Shown here piece after piece: positions 8,579 through 18,443 of a stretch of 64,000 nucleotides of DNA. Numbering within the stretch: position 1 is the first letter of the stretch; every line of letters starts with the position of its first letter. The notes below the pieces were generated by a model that worked only from the letters and a program-made list of their open reading frames with translations, was not told the DNA's origin and did not search any database. Both the position numbers and the translations under genes were made by a program. The stretch is from Gordonia insulae (lineage in GTDB: Bacteria; Actinomycetota; Actinomycetes; Mycobacteriales; Mycobacteriaceae): assembly GCF_003855095.1 (NCBI RefSeq), contig NZ_CP033972.1, forward strand, positions 1,550,001 to 1,614,000, written 5' to 3'.

Positions 8579-10897
8579 ATGTCGACAGCAGTACCGACAC
8601 CGCCGACAACACCGCAATCCGCCCGCCACTTCACGGCGACCACTCTGGGCACCGCCCGCATCGGCCCGCACCGCGAACTCAAACGCGCTGTCGAGGGCTA
8701 TTGGGCGGGACGCGTCTCGGCCGCCGAGCTCGATGTCGTCGCCGCCGATCTGCGGCGCCGCTCGTGGGAGGAATTGTCCACGGCGGGAATCGATTCGATT
8801 CCGGTCAACACGTTCTCGCTCTACGACCAGATGCTCGACACCGCCGTCATGCTCGACGCCCTGCCGCCGCGAGTGGCCGGTATCGACGATCCGCTCGACC
8901 GCTACTTCGCGGCGGCGCGCGGCACCGCCGAGGTGACCCCACTCGAGATGACGAAGTGGTTCGACACCAACTATCACTACCTGGTTCCCGAGATCGGCCC
9001 GGACACCGCATTCGCGCTGCGGCCGGACAAGGTCCTGTCCGAGATCGCCCAGGCACACGGCGCCGGGATCACGGCGCGGCCGGTGGTCGTCGGCCCCATC
9101 ACATTCCTCGCACTGGCGAAGGCGGTCTCCGACGGACCCGCACCGATCACGCGGATCGACGATCTCCTCCCGCTGTACATCGAGTTGCTCGACCGGCTGG
9201 TCGATGCCGGTGTCGAGTGGGTCCAGTTCGACGAGCCCGCCCTGGTCACCGACATCGTCGACGGTCTCCCGGATCTCGCCGCCGCCGTATACGGCCGACT
9301 GGGCGAGGTCACCCGGCGTCCGGCGATCCTGGTCGCCACCTACTTCGGGGACGCCGGTGACGCACTCGGTGCATTGGCCCGCACCGGGATCGAGGGCATC
9401 GCCGTCGATCTGGTGGAAGGCACCGTCGAGTCGGTCGCTGCGGTACCCGAGCTCTCCTCGAAGCTCCTGGTCGCGGGCGTCGTCGACGGCCGCAATGTGT
9501 GGCGCACCGACCTCGACCGCGCGCTGGCGACCCTCGGTACCCTGCTCGGCTCCGCCGGCTCCCTGGCGGTGTCGACGTCGTGTTCGACGCTGCACGTGCC
9601 GTACTCACTGGCCGGGGAGGACGCTCTGGATGCCAACCTGCGCGGCTGGCTGGCCTTCGCCGCGGAGAAGTTCGGCGAGGTCGCCACGCTGTCCCGGGCC
9701 CTGCGCAACGGTCGCGACAGCGAACTGGAGGCGTTCGAGGTGTGCCGGTCGGCACTGGAGACCCGGCAGAGCGACCCTCGTCTGCGGGATATGGCGGTCC
9801 GCGACCGACTCGCCGCGATCACCGACTCCGACGTCACCAGGGGTGTCGCGGTCGAGCGGATCGCCGAGCAGAACGCGCGCCTCGGCCTGCCCGCGCTGCC
9901 CACCACGACCATAGGCTCGTACCCGCAGACCACCGCCATCCGCAAGGCGCGGGCGGCGTTGCGCTCGCGGGCCATCGACCGCGCCGAGTATCATCGCCGC
10001 ATGCGCGCGGAGATCTCCGAAGTGGTTGCGCTGCAGGAGAAGATCGGACTCGACGTGCTCGTGCACGGCGAACCCGAGCGCAATGACATGGTCCAGTACT
10101 TCGCCGAGCAGCTCGACGGGTTCTTCGCCACCGCCAACGGCTGGGTGCAGTCCTACGGCACCCGATGCGTGCGTCCGCCGATCCTCTTCGGCGACGTCAC
10201 CCGCCCGAACCCGATGACGGTCGACTGGATCACCTACGCGCAGTCGCTGACCGACAAGCCGGTCAAGGGGATGCTGACCGGACCGGTCACGATCCTGGCG
10301 TGGTCGTTCGTCCGCAACGACCAGCCGCTCTCGACGTCGGCCTCTCAGATCGCGCTCGCGATCCGCGACGAGACCGTCGATCTCGAGCGCGCCGGGGTCG
10401 GCATCATCCAGGTCGACGAGCCGGCGCTGCGTGAACTGCTGCCACTGCGCAGCGTCGACAAGCCGGCGTACCTCGAGTGGGCGGTCCGGGCCTTCCGACT
10501 CGCCACCGCGGGGGTCGACGACTCCACGCAGGTCCACACCCATCTGTGCTACTCGGAGTTCGGTGAGGTGATCGGGGCGATCGCCGCCCTCGATGCCGAC
10601 GTGACGTCGATCGAGGCGGCCCGCTCGCACATGGAGGTGCTCGACGACCTCAACGCGGTCGGCTTCGCCAACGGTGTCGGTCCGGGCGTGTACGACATCC
10701 ACTCCCCCCGCGTACCGGATGCCGAGGAGATCGAGAAGTCGCTCGCGGCGGCCCTCGATGCCGTTGATGCCCAACGTCTCTGGGTCAATCCCGACTGCGG
10801 CCTGAAGACGCGCGGCACCGACGAGGTGGTCGCATCGCTGACGAACATGGTCACCGCGGCGCGAAAGGTTCGTGAATCGATCTCTGCCACCAGGTGA
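8579..10897 (+). CDS. metE: Cobalamin-independent methionine synthase
   Basis: A 772-aa 5-methyltetrahydropteroyltriglutamate-homocysteine methyltransferase. It transfers a methyl group from methyl-tetrahydrofolate-polyglutamate to homocysteine with zinc instead of B12. Both halves of the duplicated barrel are present. Zinc ligands are visible as His655 and Cys657 ([10 protein letters not shown]) and Cys740 (PDCGLKTR). The second-half substrate motif [10 protein letters not shown] is intact. The ATG is fixed by the AGGAG at 8564-8568. The upstream cobalamin riboswitch implies that the cell has, or can use, B12 and turns this enzyme off when a B12-dependent enzyme can work. The 143-nt region after it holds a REP-like element and hairpins. 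Confidence 0.97.
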   Translation: MSTAVPTPPTTPQSARHFTATTLGTARIGPHRELKRAVEGYWAGRVSAAELDVVAADLRRRSWEELSTAGIDSIPVNTFSLYDQMLDTAVMLDALPPRVAGIDDPLDRYFAAARGTAEVTPLEMTKWFDTNYHYLVPEIGPDTAFALRPDKVLSEIAQAHGAGITARPVVVGPITFLALAKAVSDGPAPITRIDDLLPLYIELLDRLVDAGVEWVQFDEPALVTDIVDGLPDLAAAVYGRLGEVTRRPAILVATYFGDAGDALGALARTGIEGIAVDLVEGTVESVAAVPELSSKLLVAGVVDGRNVWRTDLDRALATLGTLLGSAGSLAVSTSCSTLHVPYSLAGEDALDANLRGWLAFAAEKFGEVATLSRALRNGRDSELEAFEVCRSALETRQSDPRLRDMAVRDRLAAITDSDVTRGVAVERIAEQNARLGLPALPTTTIGSYPQTTAIRKARAALRSRAIDRAEYHRRMRAEISEVVALQEKIGLDVLVHGEPERNDMVQYFAEQLDGFFATANGWVQSYGTRCVRPPILFGDVTRPNPMTVDWITYAQSLTDKPVKGMLTGPVTILAWSFVRNDQPLSTSASQIALAIRDETVDLERAGVGIIQVDEPALRELLPLRSVDKPAYLEWAVRAFRLATAGVDDSTQVHTHLCYSEFGEVIGAIAALDADVTSIEAARSHMEVLDDLNAVGFANGVGPGVYDIHSPRVPDAEEIEKSLAAALDAVDAQRLWVNPDCGLKTRGTDEVVASLTNMVTAARKVRESISATR

Positions 10898-10915
10898 TCC
10901 GGCGTCGCCGAGAGT

Positions 10916-10962
10916 GATCTCGGTACGCCTCCTCGCCACGCTCCCCGGCTACCCGATCAGCG
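10916..10962 (+). repeat. Degenerate REP-like intergenic element, copy 1
   Basis: The stretch begins GATCTCGGTACG, continues through a CCTC/CGCTC core and ends GGCTACCCGATCAGCG. It aligns with the reverse complement of the repeat at 53491-53535 (GATCTCGATACG ... CTACTCGATCAGC). From memory this matches a dispersed palindromic element frequent between convergent genes in Gordonia. It lies between the convergent metE and AraC genes. Confidence 0.6.
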
Positions 10963-10999
10963 CCAGCGCACCGCTGGTCGGGTGGCCGGCGGGCCACCG
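10953..10999. terminator. Possible bidirectional terminator hairpins between metE and the AraC gene
   Basis: CCGATCAGCG (10953-10962) pairs with CGCTGGTCGG (10972-10981) with one G-U, and GGTGGCC (10982-10988) pairs with GGCCACC (10993-10999). Two consecutive GC-rich stems between convergent genes suit termination from both sides, though no U tract is present, as is common in actinobacteria. The first arm also belongs to the REP-like element. Confidence 0.4.
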
Positions 11000-11040
11000 T
11001 GCGAGCACGCACATCGAGACCACCTCGCCCACACCACTTC

Positions 11041-11982
11041 TCAGTCTCGCACCACCTGGGAGGGTGACACGCCGTAGCGCTGCCGGAATGCGGCGGCGAA
11101 CCGGCCGGTGTGGGTGAACCCCCACGTCATGGCCGAATCGGTCACGCTGATCGCCCGCCCGCTCGTCAACTCGTCATGGACCGCCGCGAGCCGGATCTCG
11201 GTGAGGCACTCACGAGGCGTCTTGCCGACGTACTCCCGGAAACCCTCCTGCAGACGACGCACGCTCACCCCCGCCACCTGCGCCATGTCCGCCGCCGTCC
11301 ACGGACGTGCCGGATCGGCCCGCAATGCGTCGAGTACGCGGGTGACGATCCGGGGTCGCGGCACGAGGTGATCGGTCGGGTCGTCGGGCAGCGCGGCGAG
11401 CAGGAACGCGTCGGTGAGCGACGCCGCCAACTGCTCGGCGACCAGCGGATTGGCCAGGAGCGGATCGTCGGCGGGTTGCCCCGCGATCGACCGCACCAGC
11501 CGCAGCCAGCTCGCACCCGCCGGTGACCGCAGGTCGAGCTGATCCGGGATCGGTGCATCCGGCAGCCCGGTCACCCGGCCGACCTCGTGCTGCAGGAAGT
11601 CGCGGTCGATCTTCACACCGACGATGGTGCAGGTGCTCGACCACCGGATGATGTCGGCCGGCGTATCCGGCGGATTCACCGTGGCCAGTCCGCTGGTCGA
11701 CACCACCGAATGACCCCCGACGCACGTCTCCAGCACACCGCCGAGCGGGACGTTGATGCCGTAGGCACCGGGGTGATCGGAGTGGACGGCGACCTCTGCG
11801 CCCCAGCCGATCCGCGCGATCCGCAACGGGCCCACCACCGTGACCGCGACGTCGACGTCGGCCGCGGTACTGGCCGAGTCCCGCGGATTCAGATCGTGCG
11901 GGAAGTAGGCGTCCGACACGGCCGCCGAGGCCGCATCCCAGTCCGGGTCACCCGGGATCCGCAGCCGTTCGAGCTGGCTCAT
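11041..11982 (-). CDS. AraC/XylS-family transcriptional regulator of the adjacent hydroxylase
   Basis: A 313-aa regulator with an N-terminal cupin-like AraC-binding domain (about residues 30-190) and two C-terminal helix-turn-helix motifs (about 215-313; WTAADMAQVAGVSVRRLQ and a second near the C-terminal FAAAFRQRYGVSPSQ). It is transcribed divergently from the flavin reductase/hydroxylase pair with 141 bp between the starts, the layout described for PheR beside pheA2A1 in Rhodococcus. It is therefore probably an aromatic-responsive activator of that pair; the inducer cannot be read from sequence. Confidence 0.88.
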   Translation of the reverse strand: MSQLERLRIPGDPDWDAASAAVSDAYFPHDLNPRDSASTAADVDVAVTVVGPLRIARIGWGAEVAVHSDHPGAYGINVPLGGVLETCVGGHSVVSTSGLATVNPPDTPADIIRWSSTCTIVGVKIDRDFLQHEVGRVTGLPDAPIPDQLDLRSPAGASWLRLVRSIAGQPADDPLLANPLVAEQLAASLTDAFLLAALPDDPTDHLVPRPRIVTRVLDALRADPARPWTAADMAQVAGVSVRRLQEGFREYVGKTPRECLTEIRLAAVHDELTSGRAISVTDSAMTWGFTHTGRFAAAFRQRYGVSPSQVVRD

Positions 11983-12123
11983 CAGTGTCTCCTCACGACC
12001 GCCGATCGCTCCCCACGGGTTCGCCGCGTTATCCGGCTCGCCGTCGCGTTCGGCGGATCGTCAGGCGGCTGCGGTCGCTTTATGTTCTACATCACATTCT
12101 GCCCCAGGAGAAAGGAGGACGAC

Positions 12124-12693
12124 ATGGAACGCAAGGCCCTGCAGAACGTGTTCGGCCAATTCGCCAGCGGTGTCACGGTGATCACCTGCACAAACGCCGA
12201 GGGACAACCCCATGGCGCGACGGTGACCGCGTTCACCGCCGTGTCCCTCGAACCGCGGCTGTGTCAGGTGACGATGACCCGGAAGTCCAAGGCGTGCGGG
12301 TTCCTGGACCACTCGCCGTTCGCGGTCAACATCCTCGCCGCCGATCAGCTCGACATCGCAATGCATTTCGCCGGGCGGCCCGCCACGCCTGGACCGGTCT
12401 GGGCCGACGGCCCGACCGCACCGATCCTGTGCGGCTCGGCGGCGACGCTCAGCTGCACCCCGTGGCGAAGCTACGACGGCGGCGACCACATCATCTTCAT
12501 CGGCGAGATCGTCGATGCGCAGGCCAGTGGAAAGCCGCCACTTCTCTACTATCGCAGCACTTTTCATGACCTCGGTGATCCGAGCGTGGATTCGCTCTGG
12601 ACCTTGTCGGCCGACGATCCGCATTCGGGTTGGTTCGACTCGACGACCACATTCACCCCGTTCCACCTCACGAACTCCGGGCAACCGGCGTGA
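12124..12693 (+). CDS. Flavin reductase component of a two-component aromatic hydroxylase
   Basis: A 189-aa flavin-reductase-like domain protein (HpaC/PheA2 family). The N-terminal [13 protein letters not shown] and the [17 protein letters not shown] stretch are the FMN/FAD-binding signature of this family, with [12 protein letters not shown] following. It supplies free reduced FAD to the monooxygenase encoded 70 nt downstream. A near-perfect AAAGGAGG ribosome site precedes the ATG, suggesting strong expression. Divergent from the AraC-type regulator gene. Confidence 0.9.
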   Translation: MERKALQNVFGQFASGVTVITCTNAEGQPHGATVTAFTAVSLEPRLCQVTMTRKSKACGFLDHSPFAVNILAADQLDIAMHFAGRPATPGPVWADGPTAPILCGSAATLSCTPWRSYDGGDHIIFIGEIVDAQASGKPPLLYYRSTFHDLGDPSVDSLWTLSADDPHSGWFDSTTTFTPFHLTNSGQPA

Positions 12694-12763
12694 CTGCGAC
12701 GCCCGCGTCGTTCGCACGATTCATCACGATCATCGATCAATCCATCAGAGAGAGGTATCAATC

Positions 12764-14374
12764 ATGACGACCATCGAACGCCCGGAGACCGATGCGCCGC
12801 AGGAGAATCCGGCCGCCGACAGTCCCGCCAACAAGACCCGCAACTTCGCGTCGCGCCCGATGACCGGGGACGAGTACATCGAATCACTGCGTGACGGTCG
12901 CGAGATCTGGCTGCACGGGGACCGGGTCGAGGATGTCACCACCCACCCGGCGTTCCGCAACCCGATCCGGATGACCGCCCGCCTCTACGACTCGATGCAC
13001 GACCCCGCCACCAGGGACAAGGTCACCGCGCCGACCGACACGGGCAACGGCGGGGTCACCATGCCGTTCTTCAAGGCGCCCACCAGTTCGGCCGATCTGC
13101 TCAAGGAACGCGACGCGATCGCGGAGTGGGCCCGGATGACCTACGGCTGGATGGGCCGCTCCCCCGACTACAAGGCGAGCTTCCTCGGCACCCTGCACGC
13201 CAACAAGGACCTCTACGCACCGTTCGAGGCCAACGCCGAACGCTGGTACCGCGAATCCCAGGAGAAGGTCCTCTACTGGAACCACGCGATCATCAATCCG
13301 CCGGTGGACCGCCAATTGCCGCCCGACGAGGTCGGCGACGTCTTCATGAAGGTGGAGAAGGAGACCGACGCGGGCCTGATCGTCTCGGGCGCCAAGGTCG
13401 TGGCGACCGGCTCGGCGATCACCAACTACAACTTCATCGCCCACTACGGCCTGCCCATCAAGAAGAAGCAGTTCGCGCTGATCTGTACGGTGCCGATGGA
13501 CTCCCCGGGCATCAAGCTGATCTGCCGGACGTCCTACACCGAGCAGGCCGCGGTGATGGGCAGCCCGTTCGACTACCCGTTGTCGAGCCGCATGGACGAG
13601 AACGACACCATCTTCGTCTTCGACAAGGTGCTCGTACCGTGGGAGAACGTCTTCATGTATGGGGACGTGGACCGGATCAACGCCTTCTTCCCGCAATCGG
13701 GCTTCCTGCCGCGCTTCACGTTCCAGGGCTGCACACGACTGGCCGTCAAACTCGACTTCATCGCCGGCCTGCTGATGAAGGCCCTGGACTGCACCGGGTC
13801 CGGCGGATTCCGCGGCGTGCAGACCCGGGTGGGCGAGGTGATCGGCTGGCGAAACCTGTTCTGGACGCTGAGTGACGCGATGGCCCACAACCCCGAACCG
13901 TGGATCGGCGACACCGTGATCCCACGATTGGAGTACGGCCTGACCTACCGGATGTTCATGATGCAGGGCTACCCGCGGATCAAGGAGATCATCGAGCAGG
14001 ACGTCGCGTCCGGGCTGATCTACCTGCCGTCGAGTGCCGCCGATTTCAAGAGTCCTGACGTCCGGCCGTACCTGGACAAGTACGTCCGCGGCTCCGATGG
14101 CATCACCGCCGTCGATCGGGTGAAGGTGATGAAGGCGCTGTGGGATTCGATCGGCACCGAGTTCGGCGGACGCCATGAGCTCTACGAGCGCAATTACTCC
14201 GGCAACCATGAGAATGTGAAGGCGGAGTTGCTGTTCGCCGCGCAGAACCGTGGTGGCGTCGAGTCGATGAAGGGGCTCGCCGAGCAGTGCCTGGCCGAGT
14301 ACGACCTCGATGGTTGGACCGTGCCGGACCTCATCGGCAACGACGACGTCAGCTACTTCGGCGCGGGGAACTGA
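12764..14374 (+). CDS. FADH2-dependent phenol / 4-hydroxyphenylacetate hydroxylase, oxygenase component
   Basis: A 536-aa group D flavin monooxygenase of the HpaB/PheA1 family with an acyl-CoA-dehydrogenase-like fold; the N-terminal [19 protein letters not shown] motif is typical. It ortho-hydroxylates a phenolic ring with FADH2 and oxygen, giving a catechol. The gene order AraC regulator / reductase / oxygenase and the N-terminal sequence recall Rhodococcus PheA2A1 phenol hydroxylases; HpaB (4-hydroxyphenylacetate 3-hydroxylase) is the alternative. No ring-cleavage dioxygenase is encoded nearby, so the catechol must feed a pathway encoded elsewhere. AGAGAGG precedes the ATG. Confidence 0.87.
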   Translation: MTTIERPETDAPQENPAADSPANKTRNFASRPMTGDEYIESLRDGREIWLHGDRVEDVTTHPAFRNPIRMTARLYDSMHDPATRDKVTAPTDTGNGGVTMPFFKAPTSSADLLKERDAIAEWARMTYGWMGRSPDYKASFLGTLHANKDLYAPFEANAERWYRESQEKVLYWNHAIINPPVDRQLPPDEVGDVFMKVEKETDAGLIVSGAKVVATGSAITNYNFIAHYGLPIKKKQFALICTVPMDSPGIKLICRTSYTEQAAVMGSPFDYPLSSRMDENDTIFVFDKVLVPWENVFMYGDVDRINAFFPQSGFLPRFTFQGCTRLAVKLDFIAGLLMKALDCTGSGGFRGVQTRVGEVIGWRNLFWTLSDAMAHNPEPWIGDTVIPRLEYGLTYRMFMMQGYPRIKEIIEQDVASGLIYLPSSAADFKSPDVRPYLDKYVRGSDGITAVDRVKVMKALWDSIGTEFGGRHELYERNYSGNHENVKAELLFAAQNRGGVESMKGLAEQCLAEYDLDGWTVPDLIGNDDVSYFGAGN

Positions 14375-14396
14375 GGGGCCGGTCTATCGTTCCCCT

Positions 14397-15035
14397 GTGT
14401 CCGTCCTGACCGATCTCGACGATGCGCTCGCCGCCCACACCGGCGAGCGCATCGTCGTCGGCGTCACCGGACCACCCGGCTCGGGGAAGACCACGCTGGC
14501 GCGGACCCTCACCGAGCATTACCGCGCGCTGCACGGCGTCGGCTTCGTCGGTCACCTGCCGATGGACGGCTTCCACCTCTCGGACACCGTTCTGACGCAA
14601 CTGAATCGGGCCGGCCGCAAGGGGGCCCCGGACACCTTCGACGTCGATGGCTACGTCGCGCTGCTGACACGAGCGATCAGTGCCGAGGGTGACGTCTATG
14701 CCCCCGACTTCGACCACACCACCGGCGAGCCCATCGCCGCGGCCCTGGTGTTACCCGCGACGGCGGCACTGATCATCACCGAGGGCAACTACCTGGCGCT
14801 CGACGACGGGCGATGGTCACCGGTCGCCGGCCTTCTCACCCGCCTGTACTACGTGGACGCTCCGGCCGACGTCCGTCGCGACCGGCTGGTGCCCCGCCAC
14901 GTCGCCGCCGGCAAGTCGCCGAACGAGGCGCGCGCGTGGGTGGAGACCGTGGACGAGCCGAACGCCACGCTCGTCGCCACCACCCGTGATCGCGCGGACC
15001 TCGTCGTCGACGGCTCGGCTACCCGATCTCGATGA
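14397..15035 (+). CDS. Nucleoside/nucleotide kinase family protein (YggC/uridine-kinase-like)
   Basis: A 212-aa P-loop kinase with Walker A GPPGSGKTT (residues 25-33), the PMDGFHLSD motif and GAPDTFDVDGY typical of the pantothenate/uridine-kinase-like YggC group, and TEGNYLAL preceding the lid. The phosphate acceptor is unknown; bacterial relatives are annotated as fructose-transport-associated or pantothenate-kinase-like. Starts at GTG only 22 nt after the hydroxylase, so it may be co-transcribed, but a role in aromatic catabolism is not obvious. Its last 17 nt overlap the end of the convergent pyc gene. Confidence 0.75.
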   Translation: MSVLTDLDDALAAHTGERIVVGVTGPPGSGKTTLARTLTEHYRALHGVGFVGHLPMDGFHLSDTVLTQLNRAGRKGAPDTFDVDGYVALLTRAISAEGDVYAPDFDHTTGEPIAAALVLPATAALIITEGNYLALDDGRWSPVAGLLTRLYYVDAPADVRRDRLVPRHVAAGKSPNEARAWVETVDEPNATLVATTRDRADLVVDGSATRSR

Positions 15036-18000
15036 GCAGGTCGCCGGGGGCGACCTGGGTGACGGCGCCGACGGCGACACGGGCGACCTTGCCGCCCAGC
15101 GGCGCGGTGATGGTGGCCTCCATCTTCATCGCCTCGATCGTGCCGATGGCGGCACCGGCGGCGATCTCGTCGCCGACGTCGACCGTCAGGGAGACCACTC
15201 CGGCGAACGGGGCGCCGATGTGATGCGGGTTGGAGCGGTCCGCCCGTTCGGCGGCCTCGACCTCGGAGTCCACCGAGCCGTCGCGCACCGACACCGGACG
15301 CAGCTGCCCGTTCAGCACACACATCACGGTGCGCATGCCCCGCTCGTCGGGCTCACTGATCGCTTCGAGGCCGATCAGCAGTTGGACGCCGGGTTCGAGT
15401 TCGACACGGTGCTCCTCGCCATAGCGCAGGCCGTAGAAGAACTGATTCGCCGAGAGCCGCGACGTGTCACCGAATTCCTCGTAGTGTTTCTCGAACTCCT
15501 TCGTCGGAGCGGGAAACAGCAAGCGGTTCAAGGTCTCCTGCCGCTTGCGCCCGGGGATGTCCAGGGCGTCGGAATCATCGTCGGTCAGCGTCTCCGGCGG
15601 CGGCGCCTCACCGCGACCCTTCAACGCGATGCTGCGCAACGGTTCGGGCCACCCGCCTGCGGGGTCACCGAGTTCACCGCGCAGGAATCCGATCACCGAA
15701 TCCGGGATGTCATGGGCGGAGGGGTCGGCGGCGAACTCGCTCGCGGTGACGCCACGGCCCACCAAAGCCAACGCGAGGTCACCGACGACCTTCGACGACG
15801 GGGTCACCTTGATCAGCCGGCCCAGCATGCGGTCGGCCGCGGCGTAGGCCTCCTCGACCGCCTCGAACCGGTTGCCGAGTCCGAGTGCGATGGCCTGCTG
15901 CCGCAGATTCGACAGCTGACCGCCCGGGATCTCATGGGTGTAGACCCGCCCGGTCGGTGCGGGCAGCCCGGACTCGAACGGCGCGTACACCTTGCGCAGC
16001 GCCTCCCAGTACGGTTCCAGATCGCACACGGCCTGCAGATCCAGCCCGGTGTCGCGGTCGGTGTGCGCCGCGGCCGCGACGATCGCCGACAACGCCGGCT
16101 GGCTGGTGGTCCCGGCCAATGCCGCGCTGGCACCGTCGACCGCCGACGCCCCGGCCTGCCACGCCGCGAGATAGGTGGCCAACTGCCCGCCGGGGGTGTC
16201 ATGGGTGTGCACGTGCACCGGCAGATCGAACTCCTTGCGCAACGCCGAGACCAGGGTCGTCGCGGCCGGGGCGCGCAGCAGACCCGCCATGTCCTTGATC
16301 GCCAGCACGTGCGCGCCGGCGTCGACGATCTGCTCGGCCAGCCGCAGGTAATAGTCCAGCGTGTAGAGGTCCTCGTCCGGGTTCGCCAGATCACCGGTGT
16401 AGCTCATCGCCACCTCGGCGACCGCGGTACCGGTCTCGCGGACCGCGTCGATGGCCGGGCGCATCTGATCGATGTTGTTGAGCGCATCGAAGATGCGGAA
16501 GATGTCGATGCCGACCTCGGTCGCCTCGGCGACGAACGCCGTGGTCACCTTCGTCGGGTACGGGGTGTAGCCGACCGTGTTCGCCCCACGCAGCAACATC
16601 TGCAGGCAGATGTTGGGAATCGCCTCGCGCAACTGCGCCAGCCGATCCCACGGGTCCTCCTTGAGGAACCGCAACGCCACGTCGTAGGTCGCGCCGCCCC
16701 AGCACTCCACCGACAGCAACTGCGGGGTCAACGCCGCCACATACGGTGCCACCATCATCAGGCCCGACGTGCGGACCCGGGTCGCCAGCAGCGACTGATG
16801 GGCATCACGGAAGGTCGTGTCGGTGACCCCGAGCCGCTTGGAGTCACGCAGGTCGGCCGCGAAGCCCTCGGGCCCGAGCGCCAACAGACGCTGCCGTGAC
16901 CCGTCCGGCGGAGATGCCAGCGTCGCCCGATCCAGGGTGGGCAGCTTGTCGCGCGGGTACACCTTCGTCGGGCGTTCCCCGTGCGGCTTGTTCACCGTGA
17001 CATCGGCGAGATAGTTCAAGATCTTGGTGCCGCGATCGGCCGAGGATCGCGACGTCAGCAGCTGCGGACGGTCCTCGATGAACGATGTCGTCACCCGCCC
17101 CTCACGGAAATCGACATCGTCGAGCACGGCCTGCAGGAACGGAATGTTGGTGGCCACGCCACGAATCCGGAACTCGGCCACCGCACGTCGGGCACGCCGC
17201 ACCGCGGTCGGGAAGTCGCGGCCCCGACACGTCAACTTCACCAGCATCGAGTCGAAATGACCGGACACCTCGGCACCGAGGACCGCGCCACCGTCCAGAC
17301 GCACGCCGGCACCGCCCGGGCTGCGATACGCGGTGATCCGCCCGACATCGGGCCGGAATCCGTTGGCCGGATCCTCGGTGGTGATCCGGCACTGCAATGC
17401 CGCGCCACGGATCTGCAGCCGATCCTGCGACAGACCCAGATCGGCCAGCGACTCGCCCGACGCGATCCGCAACTGCGACCCCACCAGATCCACATCGGTG
17501 ATCTCCTCGGTCACCGTGTGCTCGACCTGGATCCGCGGGTTCATCTCGATGAACACATGCCGCCCCTGTTCATCGAGCAGGAACTCGACGGTGCCGGCAC
17601 ACGTGTAACCGATGTGTTTGGCGAACGCCACCGCGTCCGCGCAGATCTTCTCCCGCAACTCCGGCGACAGATTCGGCGCAGGCGCCAACTCGATCACCTT
17701 CTGATGACGCCGCTGCACCGAACAATCGCGCTCGAACAGATGGATCACGTTGCCGTGGGTGTCGGCCAGAATCTGCACCTCGATATGGCGCGGATTGACC
17801 ACCGCCTGCTCCAGGAACACCGTCGGATCGCCGAACGCCGCATCCGCCTCCCGCGAGGCCGCCGCGATCGCATCGGCGAGATCATCCGGATCGGCCACCC
17901 GCCGCATACCACGACCACCACCACCGGCCACCGCCTTGACGAACACCGGGAACTGCATGTCCGCCGCGGCCGCCAACAGTTCCTCGACATCGGCCGAGGG

Positions 18001-18408
18001 CTCCGAGGACGCCAGCACCGGCAGGCCCGCCGCCTTCGCCGCCGCCACCGCGGTCGCCTTGTTGCCGGTCAACTCCAACACATCCGCCGACGGACCCACG
18101 AACGTGATACCCGCCTGCGCGCACGCCGCCGCCAGACCCTGATTCTCCGACAGGAAGCCGTAACCCGGATAGATGGCATCGGCACCACACCGCACCGCCG
18201 CACCCACGACCTCGTCGACCGACAGGTACGCACGCACCGGATGATTCGGCACACCGATCTGATACGACTCGTCCGCCTTCAGGCGATGCACCGAATTCCG
18301 GTCCTCGTACGGGAAGATCGCGACCGTCCTGGCCCCGAGTTCATAAGCAGCGCGGAATGCGCGGATCGCGATCTCACCACGGTTGGCAACCAGAACTTTG
18401 TCGAACAC
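15019..18408 (-). CDS. pyc: Pyruvate carboxylase
   Basis: A single-chain 1129-aa enzyme: biotin carboxylase (about 1-450, KVLVANRGEIAIRAFRAA start, GGGGRGMR ATP loop), carboxyltransferase barrel (about 530-800, TDTTFRDAHQSLLATR), and a C-terminal biotinyl domain with Lys1095 in EAMKME. It makes oxaloacetate from pyruvate and bicarbonate. The GTG start is chosen because it matches the family N-terminus and follows a GAGAGAG purine tract. It lies 35 nt after prpC on the same strand, so it is likely read through from the methylcitrate operon, where it could regenerate oxaloacetate for PrpC from the pyruvate made by PrpB. It overlaps the convergent kinase gene by 17 nt. Confidence 0.97.
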   Translation of the reverse strand: MFDKVLVANRGEIAIRAFRAAYELGARTVAIFPYEDRNSVHRLKADESYQIGVPNHPVRAYLSVDEVVGAAVRCGADAIYPGYGFLSENQGLAAACAQAGITFVGPSADVLELTGNKATAVAAAKAAGLPVLASSEPSADVEELLAAAADMQFPVFVKAVAGGGGRGMRRVADPDDLADAIAAASREADAAFGDPTVFLEQAVVNPRHIEVQILADTHGNVIHLFERDCSVQRRHQKVIELAPAPNLSPELREKICADAVAFAKHIGYTCAGTVEFLLDEQGRHVFIEMNPRIQVEHTVTEEITDVDLVGSQLRIASGESLADLGLSQDRLQIRGAALQCRITTEDPANGFRPDVGRITAYRSPGGAGVRLDGGAVLGAEVSGHFDSMLVKLTCRGRDFPTAVRRARRAVAEFRIRGVATNIPFLQAVLDDVDFREGRVTTSFIEDRPQLLTSRSSADRGTKILNYLADVTVNKPHGERPTKVYPRDKLPTLDRATLASPPDGSRQRLLALGPEGFAADLRDSKRLGVTDTTFRDAHQSLLATRVRTSGLMMVAPYVAALTPQLLSVECWGGATYDVALRFLKEDPWDRLAQLREAIPNICLQMLLRGANTVGYTPYPTKVTTAFVAEATEVGIDIFRIFDALNNIDQMRPAIDAVRETGTAVAEVAMSYTGDLANPDEDLYTLDYYLRLAEQIVDAGAHVLAIKDMAGLLRAPAATTLVSALRKEFDLPVHVHTHDTPGGQLATYLAAWQAGASAVDGASAALAGTTSQPALSAIVAAAAHTDRDTGLDLQAVCDLEPYWEALRKVYAPFESGLPAPTGRVYTHEIPGGQLSNLRQQAIALGLGNRFEAVEEAYAAADRMLGRLIKVTPSSKVVGDLALALVGRGVTASEFAADPSAHDIPDSVIGFLRGELGDPAGGWPEPLRSIALKGRGEAPPPETLTDDDSDALDIPGRKRQETLNRLLFPAPTKEFEKHYEEFGDTSRLSANQFFYGLRYGEEHRVELEPGVQLLIGLEAISEPDERGMRTVMCVLNGQLRPVSVRDGSVDSEVEAAERADRSNPHHIGAPFAGVVSLTVDVGDEIAAGAAIGTIEAMKMEATITAPLGGKVARVAVGAVTQVAPGDLLIEIG

Positions 18409-18443
18409 TTGGCTCTCTCTCGTCACGCGCCGCAGGCGCACCG

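Noticed and set aside
18409..18443. Promoter for pyc between prpC and pyc
   Set aside because: The 35-nt gap has no recognisable hexamers and is too short to argue for one.
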